In this document: in pieces, positions 31,289 through 44,880 of the stretch
How positions within the stretch are numbered: position 1 is the stretch's first letter
Layout: each line of letters opens with the position of its first letter
DNA from: Chrysomallon squamiferum
Lineage: Eukaryota; Mollusca; Gastropoda; Neomphalida; Peltospiridae
Length of the DNA stretch: 64,000 nt
Direction of reading: 5' to 3'
NCBI GenBank assembly: GCA_012295275.1
Contig: CM022673.1
Span: 27,483,261 to 27,547,260, forward strand
Position numbers and translations under genes: made by a program
The notes under the pieces: generated by a model
Seen by the model: the letters and a program-made list of their open reading frames with translations, nothing else
Told to the model about the DNA's origin: nothing
The model's database searches: none

Positions 31289-31567
31289 TATCTTGTTATG
31301 CAACCATAATTCTTTACTAAATTATTATTTCTTTATACATTTACGTCTTTTATGTTGTTTTTTTATTTGTTTTAAAGTGATTATACAACACGATTTAAAA
31401 ATTCCTGAATTACGTTTAATTTCGTGTTTGAAAGTTTTGAAGATATTTTTGCTGAATAATAAAATTTATCGGTAAAAAAGGAAAACGCTGGCATATACAC
31501 ACATAAAGAAACAGACGAAGAAACAATACTTACAAATCAGCGCAAAGAAAATTTTCATGCAGTTCAT
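30213..31567 (-). CDS. novel small secreted cysteine-cluster protein (3 exons)
   Basis: Minus-strand exons are 31567-31534, 31024-30852 and 30332-30213. Donors are T|GTAAGT and GAG|GTAAGT; acceptors are TTTACAG and TTTTCAG. Phases fit and total 108 residues. The signal peptide (MNCMKIFFALIFAVFLFASA) is split by intron 1 and only becomes hydrophobic throughout when the exons are joined, which supports the model. The mature N-terminus is GCCCCCPCCCRCRC (residues 22-35), ten cysteines in thirteen positions, followed by a basic run with HQHH (37-40) and RGRQR (46-50). Then comes a disordered tail with Thr/Pro blocks (TITTTP, ATTTVAP). I recognise no family. Metal binding, a disulfide-rich peptide or an antimicrobial role are guesses from composition. 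Intron 1 contains TAAA/CAAA and TAA arrays. Exon 2 has a second in-frame acceptor six bases downstream (exon start 31018). A TATAAAAG box lies upstream. The nearest confident gene, PGRP copy 2, is more than 12 kb away. Confidence 0.72.
31028..31283. repeat. (TAAA/CAAA)n then (TAA)n in intron 1 of the Cys-cluster gene
   Basis: Tetranucleotide A-rich units (31028-31229) followed by TAA triplets (31235-31283). The array begins immediately upstream of the exon 2 acceptor, and on the sense strand supplies its T-rich tract. Long Cys/Leu/Tyr frames here are repeat artefacts. Confidence 0.95.
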
Positions 31568-31648
31568 TTTGATAACACGCTACAAATAACAGCTTAAACT
31601 GTTAATTAACTTATCGTTGTTACTTACCATGTAATAAAATCGGCGATC

Positions 31649-31656
31649 CTTTTATA
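31649..31656 (-). promoter_or_regulatory. TATA box of the Cys-cluster gene
   Basis: Consensus TATAAAAG on the minus strand. A start of transcription about 30 bases downstream (near 31625) would give a leader of about 58 bases before the ATG at 31567. Confidence 0.6.
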
Positions 31657-32071
31657 CAGTTAGAAAAGAAAGAAAAGAAAAAAAAATCTCATTCTTTAAT
31701 TTATCTTTCTCTGTTTTATTTCCGTTTGAAAGATCCATGATACTTTGTTATGAGCTTTTATTTCATCTTTCCTTTAATCTTTATTACCACTTCAGTTCTG
31801 ATTGTTTTTAAAAGTTTACCTTGATTTAATTTTGTGTGTTTTGTTAAGCTTTGATAAGAATATATATCTAAAGAGATTAATGGTACATGCTGTGAACAAA
31901 ACGTGATTCAAACAGTTTAGTTAGTAATTTCCTTCTTCAGCGCACGCGCACACACATACACACGCACAGATGTATCTGTATGTTTGTCTGTCTGACTGTC
32001 CAGACAATCTGTCGAAAGTAATGTTTTTTTTCAGTTTCAGCAAGAAATATTTTCAGGACGATAGACCCCCA

Positions 32072-32510
<439 letters not shown>

Positions 32511-32629
32511 ATTTTTCTGAGGTAAAAAAAAAAAAAAATAAAATAAAATAAAAAAAATGGACACGATGAAAAAGATTTCAAGACAAACTGTGCCAGCTAG
32601 AACAGAAAGGAAGAAATCGGAACAGAAAT

Positions 32630-32896
32630 CTAAGTGAACAGAAAGTTTATTGGCGTGACCGGCTCATTCGTGGAGGCAGACGAGAATAAGTCATACACGC
32701 TGAAACATGACCAGTCTAATAAACTGAGAAGCTTGCAGATACAGATGCTGAGAAGTTGAAGATTTGTCCGACAACTTTTCTCAACCACCAAAGAAATCTT
32801 AGCTGTTTTGTTGTCTGGGTCAAATTTCGTGTTACCGTGTGAAACTGCACGTACGCATTTAAAACAACAACAACAACAACAACAACAACAGCAATT
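32630..32896 (-). other. exon-like segment with a poly-Cys frame, uncertain
   Basis: After a TTTTCTTCAG acceptor, the minus strand is open for 88 codons to TAG at 32630. The frame starts NC followed by further Cys from a (TTG)n run, then FKCVRAVSHG. The next frame is also open for about 60 codons, starting Ile-Ala then poly-Val. The last 20 bases contain AATAAA, so it may simply be an untranslated 3' end. The resemblance to the Cys cluster of the neighbouring gene may only reflect the TTG repeat. Confidence 0.2.
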
Positions 32897-33677
32897 CTGA
32901 AGAAAAAAAAACTTGTAGTATATAAAAAAATAAAAAAAAAGAAAAGTAAACTGAAATTGAAAAATCAACAGAAGACAACAGTATTAAACTGATCCGCAAA
33001 AACAACAAACTGAAAAAAAAAAAAAGAAAAAAAAAACCCAGACACACAGAAATGTACATAAAGACGAATATTGTATTGAATTGATATTATCCAGCAGACG
33101 ACAAAATATTTTATTTAACAGCTCATTTAATCTTTGTCTCATTCTCTCTTTATAATAACACCATGAAAGTGGAAAAAAAAAAAGAAAAGAAAAAAGTGAA
33201 GAATGAGAGAGAGAAGGATAAAGGAAGGAAAAATAATAAGAGACATTTAATTTACAGTTAGTTAAGCTTTATTGAAACTTGTACGGCGTTTTAAGTAAAA
33301 AAAAACAAAAAAAAACGTTGCTGAGATTAATATGAAATACAAGCAAGTCACCGAGATATCGGTTAAAAAAAAAAAAAAAAAAAATGTATTTTATGTCTTC
33401 ACAGCTCGTATCTTGTTTAGAAGGGTGTTCATGTCACGTAAAATAAACAAGAGTTAATTTGTATTAGACAAAAAAAAACAACAACAACCCAAAACATAGG
33501 ACCTCCCAAGAACACTTAAAGATTAATAAATCTTTTCTTTTAAAGAACATGGATAAAATTCTGTTCATCGATAATTAGGTTTTTCTGACTGATTTATGCG
33601 TTTTTTCCTAAATTAAATTATAATAAAAAATATTTTGTTTCATTTCTTCTATATAAAATAAGAGTGGGAGGGAGGGA

Positions 33678-33679
<2 letters not shown>

Positions 33680-33763
<84 letters not shown>
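33680..33763. repeat. (GA)n microsatellite
   Basis: About 84 bases of uninterrupted GA, flanked on the left by GGGAGGGAGG. Confidence 0.96.
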
Positions 33764-33767
<4 letters not shown>

Positions 33768-33899
33768 GATTGAAATTTCATGTAGCCAAATGCTATTCTT
33801 ATTAGTTAACAACGAGAAATCTAATACTTCCATAGATAGGAAAATCATCATGGCTTTTGAGCACTGCCTGGAATGGGTAAACAGTTTTATATTATGTAG

Positions 33900-33956
33900 A
33901 ATTAGTCCAGAGACAAAGCAATCTTCAAGCTGGCACTCTAACCACTAAACTACTCG
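33900..33956 (-). mobile_element. tRNA-derived SINE fragment
   Basis: On the minus strand GTAGTTTAGTGGTTAGAGTG (revcomp of about 33934-33953) is a clear tRNA-type A box. No B box follows within the usual distance, so this is a truncated SINE head or tRNA relic and not a functional tRNA. Confidence 0.45.
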
Positions 33957-35329
33957 TAGAATACATTTCATTACACATAATAAACACACTTAATTGTGAT
34001 TCTCGAATACCGCAATGTCCACTCAAGCGAGAAACAATTAATGTGAAGTGCAGTATATTCATGTCGGCGATAATTCTAAAGAGGATGACGTCTTGCAACG
34101 TCTGCTCAAGCCAGATAGAATTTAACGAGGCGGTGAACGATTAATTCAGTCAATCGAGTTAAAACGTCCGTGACAGTGTAAGGTATGTTTATAACCATCA
34201 TCTGAAAACAGACAGGCAGAGATGTGTTGATAAGCAAACGTAATTATTAACAGCATGACCATTAGTACCCTGTTTAAAACGTAGTTATGCCTTGTTTACA
34301 AATTACTTTCGTACCGACCTTGACCTTGACCTTTTGTGATCATTAATTGAAATCTTTGTTGTGGCCATCTAACGGTGGGTGCTTCATGCTCATATTTCTG
34401 CTAATTTTTTTTGTTTTATATAAATATATAAATTTAAAATTTATTATTTTAATATTACTGACTTACAGTGTTAAAATACTTCAGTTTTCATGGCAAATCT
34501 TCTGTTCCGTTTCTGCAACAAACATCTTCTGATCTAGATATTTTGTTCGCTTTTCTAATTTCAGCATTTCTTGTTTGACTGGAGCCTTGACATTTGCACA
34601 ACATTTTTCTAGGAATCCTTACAGATAGCAAATAAGGAAGAAGTCGGGGAAAAAAAAAAAATAGACGGTAGAAACTTGTGTACGAAATGACGCAGTAAAT
34701 TATTTTGTTTGCGTAAAGCTAGTGTTAATTTTATGCATGTACGTGCTTGTGTTGGTAACTGCATTATTATGAATGTATGTTTGAATTTGACAAACGATTT
34801 AATAGAGACAGTTTATTAATGTACATTATGAATATAATTAACTCCTTTCTCCACTTGCTGATTCTGTCAATGACGGTGAACTAAAACCGTTGTCCGCGGT
34901 TGTCCACACTGACCAGTGCAAGTGGTTGAGACATAAAGTGTTTTTAAAAAAACAACTAATGTATTAATGCATTCTTTTAGTCTTTAATAGCATCGAGGAT
35001 TATATCTAATGGTCCTTTACGACCTGTTGTTAAATTACGTTAAAGTGATTTGCTGGGTTTTTGTAGTTACTTCTTAACTACTTCTTTTCATCAGTAACAA
35101 GACGATGTATAAATCAGCTTCTAACAATCCATTTTCTTCTTGAATCTTACTTAGTAAACTTAATATGTAAATGTTACTGTAAAAAGAAAAAAAAAAGTAT
35201 ATATATATATATATAGGCTAATTTAATTACAAGGTCGACCATTAGTTTAAATTCTGACTTGTACAATCGTATCTGAGATGGCTGGATTGTTGGTATTAAC
35301 ACACACACACCTGTTGTTACTCATTACAG
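33957..35329. other. intergenic; no gene assembled
   Basis: Unremarkable AT-rich sequence. A 26-codon ATG frame at about 34065-34145 and a GTATGT donor-like site near 34181 are too weak to call. (TA)n lies at 35197-35214. Confidence 0.4.
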
Positions 35330-35494
35330 ACGTACACGAAACGTAGACGCAGTCGTACACCGGCTAATTACAGCAGACGTAGTCGATCATGTTGTAGTTT
35401 AGAGTTAGCCGACATTGACATTGACGTCTACGCCGTTACCATCCACCGGTTCAGCGAATTGTTATCCAGAGAAGACAGGGTTATGAAGAATTAG
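35330..35494 (+). CDS. candidate terminal exon with basic-cleavage-like sites (54 residues)
   Basis: Acceptor ACTCATTACAG is followed by a phase 0 frame of 54 codons to TAG in a locally GC-richer stretch. It contains TKRRRSR and SRRSRSCC near its start and ends RFSELLSREDRVMKN. Clusters of Arg/Lys would suit a prohormone, but no upstream signal-peptide exon was found and no family is recognised. Confidence 0.28.
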   Translation, partial: TYTKRRRSRTPANYSRRSRSCCSLELADIDIDVYAVTIHRFSELLSREDRVMKN

Positions 35495-35814
35495 AGTTTT
35501 TAATCAAGACCGAAAAGAAAACGTAGACAGAATTGATTTAACAGAAAGAGGTATCTGATATTTTTTCTGATTATTACTGCCTGAAAAAAAAAAAAAAAAA
35601 AAAAAAATCTAGAAATGAAAAGAATGATAATAATAAAAAAAAAAATCGAAGCAAAAAAGAAAAGAAAGAACCAACAATTTGAGCAATGCCGGATTATGTA
35701 ATAATAAAATATTCACAGAAAAACAGCAAATAATGAGATAAATAAACTAAAAGCAAACGATAAAGAACAAAAACACAACAGTAAAACCGTAATCACAAAA
35801 AACAAACAAACAAC

Positions 35815-35845
<31 letters not shown>

Positions 35846-36474
35846 AAAAATAAAAAAAAAAAAAATAAACAACAGCAAACCCATCTCAGGACAAAAACAA
35901 CAAGAAAAACATCGATAATTTCATTAAATAAACCAGTGAACATTCTAAAATAACTTAGTAAAATACGCATTTCTGAAAGGAAAATACCTCAAATTAACAG
36001 AAGAAATCTACGACAACCACTCTGATTGAATTAAGAAGAGTCACACGCGTAGGAATATGATTTGCTTGTTACAAAACAACTTGAGAGGTCAAAGCGAGAT
36101 CAATGCGCCTAGCATCGTGTGAGGTGTTTTCGTTACTGTCGTAATTCCGCGACGACTTCAGTAAACATCTTCCTATATTAGCATTTGAAACTCTCCCGAT
36201 AATGCGTTCGGTTCTAAATGTCATTTACCCGTGTTTTATCCTCGATAACCTTACCTCAAAAATGAAACCAGAGAGTGTTTATCTTCTGTTTTTTTTGCCT
36301 CTCTCTTCTCGACAAGATGGCTATTGAACTCAAAGAAGGCGGAATTAAACAATGGTAATAGAATAGTATTAAAATCAGAAGACATTAAATTATTTATCAA
36401 GTGTTTGCAGGCTATACGGTGTTATTACTGTTGCCACTTACTGAAGAGAAAATGACGTTTTGTATTTTTTTTAA

Positions 36475-36507
<33 letters not shown>

Positions 36508-38164
36508 TTTTTTTGTTGTTGTTGGCGTTGGTTTGCTTTCATCATTTCTGAAGGCGAAGACATTTAAGAAGAAGACGAAAAAGAACACGAAACACATCAG
36601 ACTTTCAAATTGTCTTAATAGTTTAAATCGTTGAGACAAAAAAATAAAAAAATAAAAAAATAATAAAAAAACAACCAAAAACAACAAAAAAATCAAGAAC
36701 GAACTGCAGCAGCAACAACAATAACAAAAAAATAATAATAATAAACAATCAAACGACAACAGTAATAACATAAATTAAAGAAAGGAAGAAAAAAAAAACC
36801 CGTTGTAAAATAATTCATAGCGAAGACGTTGTGTAATACGAAGTCATGAGAAATTAGGCAGACTAGTTGCGAAACATGTGTTAGACTGATGCTGAACATG
36901 TGTTCGTCATGGTTTCCCTTCATGTGTAATAAACCTTGACTGCATTTACAGAGAAAAAAAAAAAAAAAAAAAGAAAGAAAGTAAAATGTTTAAAATATAA
37001 ATGGAGAAAAATAATAGTAAAAAACAGGTATATATATTTGAGTGTATGTTTTTGTGTGTGTATGTAAGTATGTATATATATATGTGTGTATGTATTTACA
37101 CATGAATATGTGCACATATACCCATATATGCATATCTACATACCTATATCCTACATATACACATGCAGAAATACAGACAGAGAGACAGCCGTCTTGCAAT
37201 TTTTACAGCTTCTAATAATAGTTTTGAAACATTCACATACTTTTTTTCTTCTTTTTTTTTCTAAACTGTTTAACTTCTTGTCGCGTTTTGCATTCTGCAT
37301 GGAATAAAAACTCCTAAAAATCTGAACGTCACCGACATTCGTGTCAGCTTTCCGCAAAAATTTCATTAACACGAAATTGGGATTCGTTTTCACTCAGAGA
37401 ATATGCTGACATTTGGAGAGGTCTCGTGGGAAAAATTAGAATAAATGAAAACCACCTGTTGGGATATCATTAGGAAATTCAGAAGATTTAAAAAAAAAAA
37501 AAAAAAAAAATATATTTTTAAAAATAATGATGCAGTTATTAATGAATTCGGAAGAAGAAGAAGAAGAAGAAAAAAAAGACTGATGAAAAATCTAACACTC
37601 AGAACGAAGGCTCCAGTAAAATGGAATTCTCCATTATTGGCTCAATTTCTTGGAACGTTTTTTTTTTTCTGTAAAGTTAAAATAAATATTTACTCATCTT
37701 CCAGTATTGTGTAATGATTTGCAGTTTGGTTCGCATCCAGGTACATCTTTAAAAAAAACTACGTTATTACCTTGGTAGTTTTGTTAATTTTGTTTTCTGC
37801 TCTTTTTAAAAGAAATTGTTTTTATTCAGTAGGATATACAAACCGAGTTATTGCATAGCATGAAGGGGGCTAAAATTAACAAATAAACAATTGTTGTCTG
37901 AAACGCTAAAGTGTTGTTGAAAGAACGAATAAATAATAGGCTACCGATACCTCAACACGTTTGAATATTAACGGTTTTTAAACTGTCAGTTATAATCATG
38001 GTCTTTTACACATTAACGAAAACATTATGAGAGGAATAACTCATTATCTGGACTCCAAAGATTGTTTCTGTTGATGAACAAAAAGAAATAATTTATATGC
38101 ACTTTTTTTTCCCGTTCTCGAGAAAACAGTTTGTTTGATAGACCAGTTACGGAGTTTAAGCTGG
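35495..38164. other. intergenic, A-rich with trinucleotide runs; no gene seen
   Basis: Poly-A runs (35584-35607, 35816-35842, 36954-36972, 37491-37510), (TTA)n near 36476-36507, (GAA)n near 37553-37570. A GC-richer stretch at 36030-36350 has only very short ATG frames. Confidence 0.5.
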
Positions 38165-38272
38165 AAAGAAAAAAGACAAAATAATTAACTTGCTACATCT
38201 TGAGACGAGATTTGATCTTCCGACCTGTCATAACGCACAGTCTTGCACTTAAACCACGGGAACTTCGGCTCA
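38165..38272 (-). mobile_element. tRNA-derived SINE, minus strand
   Basis: Minus strand shows an A box (TGGTTTAAGTGC, revcomp of 38245-38256) and a B box (GATCAAATCTC, revcomp of 38207-38217) at tRNA-like spacing, followed by a non-tRNA tail. No cloverleaf-complete acceptor stem is visible, so it is a SINE remnant rather than a tRNA gene. Confidence 0.5.
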
Positions 38273-38620
38273 AATTTCTTTGTATTTGATCATATGAATG
38301 CAGACTTTACGAATCCTGTATCACTTCATGTTTTCAAATGCAACCGTCTTCATTTTTAAACCTTTTATTTACGTCTGGTCGTAGCATTTTACGCGGCTCA
38401 TAACATCCGTGTCATCATTTATTACGCTATACTTTGTAACATCGAAGATGCTTGTAAACATATTCATTCAACTTTCAAAATATCTGACAGTTTTGATGAT
38501 CGTCATTGACTGATTCAGTTTTAGTGCTAGTGCAAATTATGAAAATAAAGAAACCAGTCATCTAGATAAATAAATACAAACGCAACAACAGCAAAACAAA
38601 AAGTTTGTAATAAAATACAG

Positions 38621-38705
38621 CAGAGGTCACCAACCATTTTGAAGATGAGAGGCTGCTTCATAGGTCCTGAGTCACACGAAGGGCTATCAGCTTGTTACAC
38701 TCTTC
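38621..38705 (+). mobile_element. hAT-like terminal fragment
   Basis: CAGAGGTCACCAACCATTTT followed by GGGCTATC-type text resembles the terminal region of hAT non-autonomous elements, which typically begin CAGNGGTCNCCAACC. The opposite terminus was not found, so the element is truncated or diverged. Confidence 0.4.
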
Positions 38706-39301
38706 TGAAATAACAGATTTGTTCAGTTTATCTTTAGTTATATTATTATTATTAATGATACCCATCTATGTGAAGACACTGATCATGTTAATGATTTCTC
38801 ACAGTAATTATCACCAGTGACTTAACAAGGTTGGATACAGATAATATCGATATTCAAGCTTTAATTCTATTGATCTCAGTAATTGTTTAAATATTTTAGG
38901 AACAGGCCTGGGGGTGACCTGGTGCACGCGGTTACCGTGTTAATGATCCCTGAAATACACATTTACTGATAACCTGTTATTAAAAAGGTATTCTCCCATT
39001 TGTCACACGTCCGATTCATCGGACAGTGTTTACTCATAAACAACGAACACGTCAGATCTTAAAATATAATTATTCAAAAGACTGCGTTGAATGTTAGAAT
39101 TGAAACTACAAAAAAAAAATAAAAAAAAAAAATAAAAAAATAAAAATAAATTATAAAAAAGCAAGAAACAGAAAAAACCCCAAATGAAATTGAAATTAAG
39201 TCTATTCAAAGCGCCATCATTGTAAACCTGTTACAGTACAAGAAATACTTCTCGTGTATTCGTTTACTTTTGGTTACATGATAATTGTATTTTCTTCTGT
39301 T

Positions 39302-39375
39302 AATATCCGAAATTCTTGGGACCGGAAGTGTTTCTGATTTCGAAATTGTTCGGATTTTGGAACATAAAGAAGGTC
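39302..39375 (+). mobile_element. pogo/Tigger-like DNA transposon fragment
   Basis: Contains TTGGGACCGGAAGTGTTTC, TGATTTCGAAAT and TCGGATTTTGGAA, the text typical of non-autonomous TcMar-pogo/Tigger termini. Related fragments lie at 47181-47246 and 59085-59160. Confidence 0.5.
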
Positions 39376-40785
39376 AAAAGGATCTAAGACTAAAAGCTAA
39401 TTCTATTTATACCACTGATGTAAGGCTTTTCTCTGCAGAATTTTGTATATAATACTTTTAATAAATTTGTATATGTGCGAAATAATCCGAGAATTGTATG
39501 ATATCACTAGAAGTAGAAGACTATAAATATTTAAAAACATACAGTCAATTAAAAAAAAAAAACGAAAAAAAAAAAACAGTGTTAAATTTGTTTCTACCTC
39601 AGCTTTGTACACGTTCATTTGGTCAGTTTTATAAAAGCTATTAGCAGTAAAAAGAAATCAAAGTGAGTACGTGCTGGAACAGAAGTGAGCGTTTCTGACC
39701 ATCGATCACTCGGTCTGAAGTTGTCGACAGCGAGTCACTGATTGACTTCCAAGTTGGTTATTTTTAATTTTTTTAAATTTATACTGTTGGCTGAGCATCA
39801 GCAAAAATTATCGTCAGAAGTCTTCAATGTAAATGAACTAAACGGGTCAAATAGCCAAGTATGATTAAGCTTTACCCATTGACCTCCATATCAAAGACAT
39901 TACCAGCTTGTTGGATGCGACTGGAGCCGCTGCTTGAAGATTATCAAGTTGTTTTTCAAGAGATGTACAAATAGAGGCCGTGATCGTGTAAACACACCCA
40001 AGAAAACTGCAGTAGTGTTTCTTTAGAATCTTTCTGCACTCGCGAATGTTGCTTGTGTAGTTTTGAGCTTCTTTTTTTTATTTTGTTTTATTTTATTGCA
40101 ATAGAGGAGATGGTCTCTGATTTCAGATCTAGAGAGATCAGTTGATTTTTATGTCGATTTTTGGTTTTATAGCGGAGAAAGAATTAGGTAAGTTCTGATG
40201 GACACGAATTAGCTGGGAGCATTAAAACTAGTAATAAGTAATTGAATAAGAAAACAAATAAAATAGTAAAATATACAAGTGGATTAGGAAATTGGAATGC
40301 AACAGCAAGAAGAAAACTTTCAAATACCATCAATAACAAACAGAACCACTCAAAAAAAAAAAAAAACAAACGAAACCAATTCACGAATACAGATAACTAT
40401 AATCCGTCAAATAATCTCCGTAAAAGCCACGAACAACAAACTTTCATTAAACCTTGAAAATACCATTAACAACAAAAACAGTGTCCCCCACCAAATCTTG
40501 CAAATACCACTAATAACAAAAGCAATAACCCCACCAAACTGTGCAAATGTCACCAACAACAAACAATACATCCATCAAACCTTGCAAATAAATGCCACCA
40601 TGAACAACAACAACAAAAACCCCAACAACAACAAATCCTTGAAAAAATATTTTGTTTTTTTTTCGGCTCGTATATTTTGTCTGAAGAGTGTCGATTACAA
40701 AACGGAATTAGGCGTATCACGATAATTGAGCTCTCTTGTACAACGTCGTAGATAAGGAGTTTGACAGTAAGAGTTCTCCTCGCAG
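39376..40785. other. intergenic, CAA/AAC-rich; no gene seen
   Basis: The stretch 40310-40650 repeats AACCATTAACAACAAA-like text (units near 40324, 40458, 40507, 40550), giving Asn/Thr-rich frames without splice or start context. Confidence 0.4.
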
Positions 40786-40958
40786 TGTCTAATGAGCGGA
40801 GTCTGCGCTTTGACGGACAAGGGCGCTGCTATCGTGACGTCATCTCAACGTTTTTTTATCGGCTGTTCATCCGGGACCGGCCAGATGTTCTTCCGAATAT
40901 GACTGTGCTGTACTTTCTCGATTCCGCAGACATTTATAAACCGCGTGCAGAAGAGTAA
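40786..40958 (+). other. GC-richer block: candidate exon or CRE/TATA promoter
   Basis: Two readings compete. As an exon it follows acceptor GTTCTCCTCGCAG and is open for 56 residues (SNERSLRFDG onward) to TAA. As a promoter it has a perfect CRE TGACGTCA at 40835-40842 and TTTATAAA at 40933-40940, which would start transcription near 40965. No partner exon was found for either. Confidence 0.3.
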
Positions 40959-41364
40959 TATAACTTACCCTGCTCAAGATGAAAAATGATAGAGAGGTGA
41001 GAAAATTAAGAAGAGGAAGCCAAGGGAACGGAATTTGATTTACTGACATATGAGAATTACGTTTTATTTATGTGCCAAGATGATATCAGTTTCGTGTTGT
41101 CAGTGGTGTGTTGTCGGTTCAGGTAATAAATAAAGAGGTATCATTTCGTAGACGCTTCCAGATTAAAATTAATTAATATTAATGACACGTTATTCACAAT
41201 ATACACGATGATGATACTTTGCAATTTTTAACAGTTTCGAAAGGAAAGAATGAAATAGAGAAGAACAGAATTGGGAGAAAAAGACAGAAGGGTAGATAGA
41301 TATATGTAAACAGATAGATATGTGGATAGATGGATAGAGAGATAGAGAGAGAAAGACACAGAAA

Positions 41365-41368
<4 letters not shown>

Positions 41369-41432
<64 letters not shown>
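41369..41432. repeat. (GA)n microsatellite
   Basis: About 64 bases of GA, preceded by GATA/GAGA-type sequence (41290-41350). Confidence 0.95.
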
Positions 41433-41437
<5 letters not shown>

Positions 41438-41762
41438 CTTACAATTAATGAGAACCAAATAGTCACTTTTATCTTTTAAAACCCTTACACTCGAATAAAA
41501 ACAAATGAAAGATTTTAAAACGTCATCTATCAATTCATATAAATATACTTTAAGCTATACAATTCCTTGTTGACTACTCTACTACAGAAAAAATAAACAA
41601 CAACATGATGTTGACTGTAATTCCGGCGCCAAATTTGGCTAACTGTTTTTCATTAAGTAATGTATGGTATGTCGCTAAGTCCAAGTAACATTCTCGTTCT
41701 TGTAAGGTCAGCGCCAGGAGATACGTGAAAACGATTTGAAATAATTTCTATTAACGATTTTT

Positions 41763-41851
41763 ACCGACACGAGCTGAAAGCAAATTCGTGTTCGGTGACC
41801 AGGTAATGATCGTAGCGGACCTTTCCGATCGTCATTCGGTGAAACTCGTGT
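41763..41851. repeat. imperfect inverted-repeat cluster
   Basis: ACCGACACGA (41763-41772) pairs with TCGTGTTCGGT (41786-41796) with one bulge. A further TTCGGTGA and CTCGTGTCC at about 41837-41851 can pair with the same left arm. Possibly a small palindromic element. Confidence 0.45.
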
Positions 41852-42042
41852 CCATCTCGCTCTGATTTTATTCTTCGCGATAAAGATTATCGTTAAATGC
41901 TTCAGAAGCGTAAAGGAAAATTAATTGGCATGGTGGACATAATTAAATTTTATATTATTTTTAGTGTTTTTCATTTCGTCTGAAACTTAAGTTGGCTGTT
42001 CACGGGTAAACGCGCTCCACAATTTCTATTACATTAAATACA

Positions 42043-44050
<2,008 letters not shown>

Positions 44051-44089
44051 GAAACAGTGGTACGGCTGTTAGCCCATTCTTCAGACAGT

Positions 44090-44880
44090 GTCATCCCACT
44101 TACCCAAAAACCTAACCAAATCAGTCTATTACAACAACATTGGGTTTTGGCTAGGTGGGATTTGGGTGGTATGGGATTAACTTTGGTCAGTCTGTTGTAT
44201 TCGTGTTGTAGTCTGTTTCAATACCTCAGGGTTGTCCCTAAAAGGGATGGCAAGTTTGCATAATTCTCGTGAGTATCTGGGTGTAATGAAAAAAAACAAC
44301 CTGTGTGGGTAATTGTTACATGACTTGTACATCTGTTAGTAATAATAACCTTTTATTAATACACTGGTTTTAAAAGTAATATTAGTCTCTCATAAGCCAT
44401 ACTATCTACCTGATAACCCTTCCTCATAAATGGTAGGTACAGGAGCTGACTTGGTTGGCTTTTAAACTGTACATGACTATCTGTTCACTCAATGCCATCC
44501 AGTTATTTTGCAGTATTCTATTCACTCATATGTACACACTCATCAACATGACTACCAGAGTACTGCTAGCTACCGAGCTATATTCAATTAATATCAACAT
44601 GGACAACAGCCTGTAATACCAATGTTAATATTCCCTGAATTTTATTCACTCATATACACTCATCAGCATCACTACCAGAGTACTGCTATCTACTGAACTA
44701 TATTTACTTAATATAACAAACGGACCATAGCCCTTAATACCAATTTACTATCAAAACATTTGGCCCAGGTATCCCAACATCATTTTGGCTATGTGGGAGA
44801 CTGATTTTTTAACTTTTAGGCTAGATGGGAGTGAACCCTTCAGACCTGCGCCCTATCACTGAATTACGACCTTCACCTAG
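44090..44880 (-). mobile_element. SINE cluster with tRNA-like head
   Basis: Minus strand from about 44880 has an A box (TAATTCAGTGATAGGGCG, revcomp of 44849-44866) and a B box (GGGTTCACTCCC, revcomp of 44827-44838), followed by a body with CCCACATAGCCAAAAT. A second copy of this body (CCCACCTAGCCAAAACCCAA) lies in the same orientation at about 44128-44160. Between them is a direct duplication. Confidence 0.5.
44515..44748 (+). repeat. direct duplication, about 110-120 bp
   Basis: Copies at about 44515-44637 and 44639-44748 share TTATTCACTCATAT, ACTACCAGAGTACTGCTA and CCTGTAATACCAAT/CCCTTAATACCAAT blocks with small indels. They lie inside the SINE cluster. Confidence 0.75.

Noticed and set aside
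41194-41466. 90-codon minus-strand frame with a GTAAGT donor nearby
   Set aside because: No ATG before the donor, and the remainder is (CT)n translation.
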